Shown: positions 61,416 through 64,000 of the stretch, one piece after another
Position numbering within the stretch: position 1 is the stretch's first letter
Layout: every line of letters begins with the position of its first letter
Source of the DNA: Anaerolinea thermophila UNI-1
GTDB lineage: Bacteria > Chloroflexota > Anaerolineae > Anaerolineales > Anaerolineaceae
DNA: 64,000 nucleotides
Assembly: GCF_000199675.1 (NCBI RefSeq)
Contig: NC_014960.1
Location: forward strand, 1,488,001 to 1,552,000
Direction of reading: 5' to 3'
Position numbers and translations under genes: made by a program
Notes under the pieces: generated by a model
Database searches by the model: none
Seen by the model: only the letters and a program-made list of their open reading frames with translations
What the model was told of the DNA's origin: nothing

Positions 61416-62285
61416 CTAGTAAAGTGGCAAGATAAAAACCGGAAATTGCTCCCCCGTCAGGTGAAAGCCACATCGTTGATAAACATGCAAAGATGCGGCA
61501 TTCGTGCTTTGCGTGTTGAGGGTAACGCTCTGCAGGCCTTTATGGAGGATAAAATGTTCCAGCAAATCTCTGATGAGCGCAGCCCCCAATCCTTTATTTT
61601 GCATCTCCGGGGAGACAGCTAACCGCGCGAGGTGCGCTTTGGATTCGCTCTCTGTACTCATCTGGTAAGCCACAAGTTTCCCGTTAACTTCCAGAACTGT
61701 TTTATAGGTACACTTCTGAAAAGCGTTGGAAAGGTCTATCTGGCTTAATTGCCAGAGGGGCTCGAAAGCCGCATGATCAATTGCGGTTACCAGAGGAAGG
61801 TCTTCAAAGCCCATTTCTCTGATTATTCCGTCTCTTAAAAGCGGTGTTTGACAGGATACAAAATTAAGATCATATGTCATCATCACCACATCCTGGTGAT
61901 GATGAAAACCTGAGTCCTGAAGAAGATGAGAAAACCAATCGCTTAATCCAAGGGAAGCAATAAATGACACTTTCCCATATTCACGGTGCCATTCCACGTT
62001 TTTTTCCAGAAGTTCCACCAGAACTCTGGAGGGGGAAACAAACAGGTCTGCTGCAAAGATGCGTATCCAGGACGCTAGAGGAGGATCAGCAGGTGAGGCA
62101 AGGAAGCCGATAATTTGAGAGTCTTTTTCTGCCAGCCAGAAGGGTTGCCAGCCAACCCAATCCAGAGCATTTCTCCAATCCAGGTGTTGATGGAGGTAAA
62201 TAGTCTTCCGTAAAAACGTTTGCAGGGATGGTTTGTCTTCAGGCGTAACCGGTCTGAGATGATGATGACGTTGAAACCAATTCAC
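61416..62285 (-). CDS. GNAT-family acetyltransferase
   Basis: A 289-residue protein with a C-terminal GNAT domain: LARLAVSPEMQNKGLGAALIRDLL (acetyl-CoA binding Q/R-x-x-G-x-G/A loop) near residue 223 and NAASLHVYQRCGFHLTGE. The N-terminal half looks like a second, weaker GNAT-like fold. The substrate is unknown. It overlaps the TPR gene by 4 bases and ends the cluster. Confidence 0.82.
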   Translation of the reverse strand: MNWFQRHHHLRPVTPEDKPSLQTFLRKTIYLHQHLDWRNALDWVGWQPFWLAEKDSQIIGFLASPADPPLASWIRIFAADLFVSPSRVLVELLEKNVEWHREYGKVSFIASLGLSDWFSHLLQDSGFHHHQDVVMMTYDLNFVSCQTPLLRDGIIREMGFEDLPLVTAIDHAAFEPLWQLSQIDLSNAFQKCTYKTVLEVNGKLVAYQMSTESESKAHLARLAVSPEMQNKGLGAALIRDLLEHFILHKGLQSVTLNTQSTNAASLHVYQRCGFHLTGEQFPVFILPLY

Positions 62286-62830
62286 TTTTTCCCTATCATC
62301 TTGAATGGAAGATCGATGATTTTCTTCAGCAATCGTTCCCTTAGAGAAAGTTTTTTCTGTTCTTCGAGTGCGGCATCCATGCTGGCAAGGGCTTCAAACT
62401 GGCGGTTGGTTCGAATTTGCAGAGACGAGATGGCTTTAAGCACCACGGCGCGCATTTCCGAATGGTTTATCTGCTTGAACAATGCGGCGGCACGTTGATA
62501 ATGCTCCAGTGCTTCTTCCAGCCGATTCAAGCCTTCCAGGGCTGCAGCATAGTTGGCAATGGCGATGCCTTCCCGTTCTGTATCTCCGGCTTTGTGGAAG
62601 ATTTGCTCGGTACCTGCACAAGCATCGAGTGCCCCCTGGGCATCGCCTGCCTGCAACAGGGCAACACTACGGTTGTTTGCCATTTCTGCAGATTTCAGAA
62701 CGTCTCCGAGTTCGGCAAACGCTTTTGAGGCTTTCTCAAATTGCTCTGCCGCTTCGAGATGCTTTCCTGAGCGGTAAAGCCGTTGTCCGTGCTCGGCAAG
62801 TTGGTCTGGAGTAAGTTGTTTTTCCATCAA
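62282..62830 (-). CDS. TPR-repeat protein
   Basis: A 182-residue protein of helical TPR repeats, at least three visible: RLYRSGKHLEAAEQFEKASKAF, NNRSVALLQAGDAQGALDAC and NYAAALEGLNRLEEALEHYQRA. TPRs mediate protein contacts. The C-terminus is basic. It overlaps both neighbours by 4 bases (GNAT and XRE), so the three are translationally coupled. No enzyme activity is expected. Confidence 0.82.
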   Translation of the reverse strand: MMEKQLTPDQLAEHGQRLYRSGKHLEAAEQFEKASKAFAELGDVLKSAEMANNRSVALLQAGDAQGALDACAGTEQIFHKAGDTEREGIAIANYAAALEGLNRLEEALEHYQRAAALFKQINHSEMRAVVLKAISSLQIRTNRQFEALASMDAALEEQKKLSLRERLLKKIIDLPFKMIGKK

Positions 62831-63501
62831 TAGGTGATCTCCAAAAGGCTTTCAGCAATCAGACGCAGACGATTGGCATCCAGTTCAGAGAGACGCATTG
62901 CCAGTTCCAGGTAGGGGCGGTTTACCGGCTGGGCAATGAATTGTTGCATTTCTTCCGGAAGATTTTCAAATTGTTCTGCCCATTGTTTCTGAAGGCGACG
63001 CTTGGCAATGGGTCCTTTCTCATCCAGGAACTGGCTGAGGGGAACCTCCAGCGCTTCGGCAAAAGTCTCCAATTCTGGCAGAGGAATTTCCCGCGTTCCG
63101 TTCTCGTATGCGAGCAGTACATCTTCCTCAATCCCTGTTTTCTGGGCCAGTTCACCGGTTGAAATTCCTTTTTTCTGTCGGAAAAGACGTAAACTGGCTG
63201 CTATGATGCGATTCCGTAACTTGAGGGCAGTGCTGACGTTTTCGGGTAGTGTTTCCTGTCTCTCTGCAGAAACAGGACGATTGTCCCAGAACACATCAAT
63301 TGGGACGTTTAAGTACAGGGAGAGCAATTCCAGTTGCGGTAAAGTGGGAGAACCTTCTCCCCGTTCAAACTGGGAGTACTCTTCGGGGGAGATTCCCAGA
63401 ATTCGGGCGCAATCTTCCAGGGAACGGCATAAACTGCGCCGACTGTCATAAAGGATTGCACCTAACTTTTTTCGACGAATCAGGATGAGCCGATTGTCCA
63501 T
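62827..63501 (-). CDS. XRE-family regulator with two HTH domains
   Basis: A 224-residue protein with two helix-turn-helix regions: CRSLEDCARILGISPEEYSQFERGEGSPTL (residues 24-53) and GISTGELAQKTGIEEDVLLAYENGTREIPL (near residue 115). The C-terminal 60 residues are helical. Probably a DNA-binding regulator of its own cluster. The start at 63501 is 23 bases after the CpaF gene. The regulated genes are unknown. Confidence 0.82.
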   Translation of the reverse strand: MDNRLILIRRKKLGAILYDSRRSLCRSLEDCARILGISPEEYSQFERGEGSPTLPQLELLSLYLNVPIDVFWDNRPVSAERQETLPENVSTALKLRNRIIAASLRLFRQKKGISTGELAQKTGIEEDVLLAYENGTREIPLPELETFAEALEVPLSQFLDEKGPIAKRRLQKQWAEQFENLPEEMQQFIAQPVNRPYLELAMRLSELDANRLRLIAESLLEITY

Positions 63502-63524
63502 TTGCTCTCCTCAGCAAGATAAAT

Positions 63525-64000
63525 TTACCTGCGCCGACCCCCACCCAGAATATCTGCCAGGTTTGCTCCAAATACTTCGGGACCCAGTTTGAATCCCGCG
63601 GCTTCCAGCCTGGGGGTAAAGAGGGGACGAATTCCGGTTGGTTTGAGTTCACCCAACACTTTCCCGTCGGTGGAAATTCCGGTTTGTTCGAATTTGAAGA
63701 TATCCGTCATGACAATGGTGTCCCCTTCCATGCCGGCAACTTCCGTAATGGATACCACCTTACGGCTTCCATCTTTCAGGCGGGCTACCTGAATGATTAA
63801 GTCAATTGCAGAAGCAATTTGTTCACGAATAACCCTGACAGGTAATTCCATGCCCGACATGAGGCACATGGTTTCAAGGCGGGAAAGGGCGTCGCGAGGG
63901 GTATTGGCGTGCAGGGTGGTCAGTGAACCATCATGCCCGGTATTCATTGCTTGCAACATGTCCAGGGCTTCACCACCACGGCATTCTCCAACCACAATGC
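63525..64000 (-). CDS. CpaF/TadA-type secretion ATPase, C-terminal part
   Basis: The end of a type II/IV secretion ATPase of the CpaF family, which powers tad pili. The gene continues past the right edge. Visible blocks are VVGECRGGEALDMLQAMNTGHDGSLTTLHANTPRDALSRLE, the Walker B and His-box region, and the arginine-rich C-terminus. It is followed by the XRE, TPR and GNAT genes, in the same orientation, with 23 bases in between, so they may form one operon. Confidence 0.93.
   Translation of the reverse strand, partial: IVVGECRGGEALDMLQAMNTGHDGSLTTLHANTPRDALSRLETMCLMSGMELPVRVIREQIASAIDLIIQVARLKDGSRKVVSITEVAGMEGDTIVMTDIFKFEQTGISTDGKVLGELKPTGIRPLFTPRLEAAGFKLGPEVFGANLADILGGGRRR

Overview
The window looks like a chromosomal segment of a Chloroflexota bacterium, most likely class Anaerolineae. 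This is inferred from the gene families and their mix: a CpXC protein, a CofD/YvcK protein with membrane helices, an F1 ATPase operon without Fo genes, tad-type secretion genes, TPT-rich surface proteins and moderate G+C. No rRNA or species marker is present, so the genus is not established.

Layout. 0-9.4 kb holds central carbon genes (GAPDH 5' part, YvcK, ROK sugar kinase), a frameshifted class-III aminotransferase, a GAF/PAS histidine kinase, a CpXC protein, and an FHA-winged-helix regulator divergent from a Ser/Thr kinase. 9.4-19.3 kb holds a membrane-anchored GH3-like protein, threonine dehydratase, glycerophosphodiesterase, an AAA ATPase, GalT, a deoxynucleoside kinase, a DarA-like c-di-AMP receptor, an MFS transporter and a TSCPD protein. 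19.3-19.6 kb has no standard gene. It carries a promoter, a 17-codon ORF and three strong hairpins. 19.6-29.1 kb is a light-response and carotenoid region: photolyase, Rieske oxygenase, PlsY, phytoene synthase, phytoene desaturase, a 50-aa ORF coupled to an SRPBCC protein, an MFS transporter, and two tandem MerR-B12 regulators of the CarH/LitR type. Three spots in it carry 11-bp direct repeats that look like CarH operators. An orphan DNA methyltransferase follows.

30.2-42.7 kb is rich in damage and surface genes. ppk1 is split by a 1200-bp IS with an 8-bp target duplication. An APC permease is split by two identical 918-bp IS copies, each with its own 9-bp duplication. Between them lie a sortase with an IPVTG surface protein, two response regulators and an isochorismatase-like hydrolase. 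42.8-49.4 kb is an L-arabinose-type operon: LacI regulator, fucose/arabinose isomerase-like protein, degenerate M24 protein, ribulokinase, ribulose-phosphate epimerase and a membrane protein. 49.6-64 kb holds tRNA-Val, a FAH protein, a sortase-like protein, yebC-ruvC-trmH-ruvA, atpAGDC with an MreB-like gene, rex with a Rex box, a YugP-type metallopeptidase, tRNA-Arg and the end of a tad-type cluster (GNAT, TPR, XRE, CpaF).

The most coherent candidate system is the 19.3-29.2 kb region. Two B12 photoreceptor-type repressors share repeat operators with the crtI promoter, so light-gated carotenoid production and DNA repair is a reasonable inference. The photolyase lies just after an unusual structured leader. 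All functions are read from sequence motifs and general family knowledge. No database search was run.
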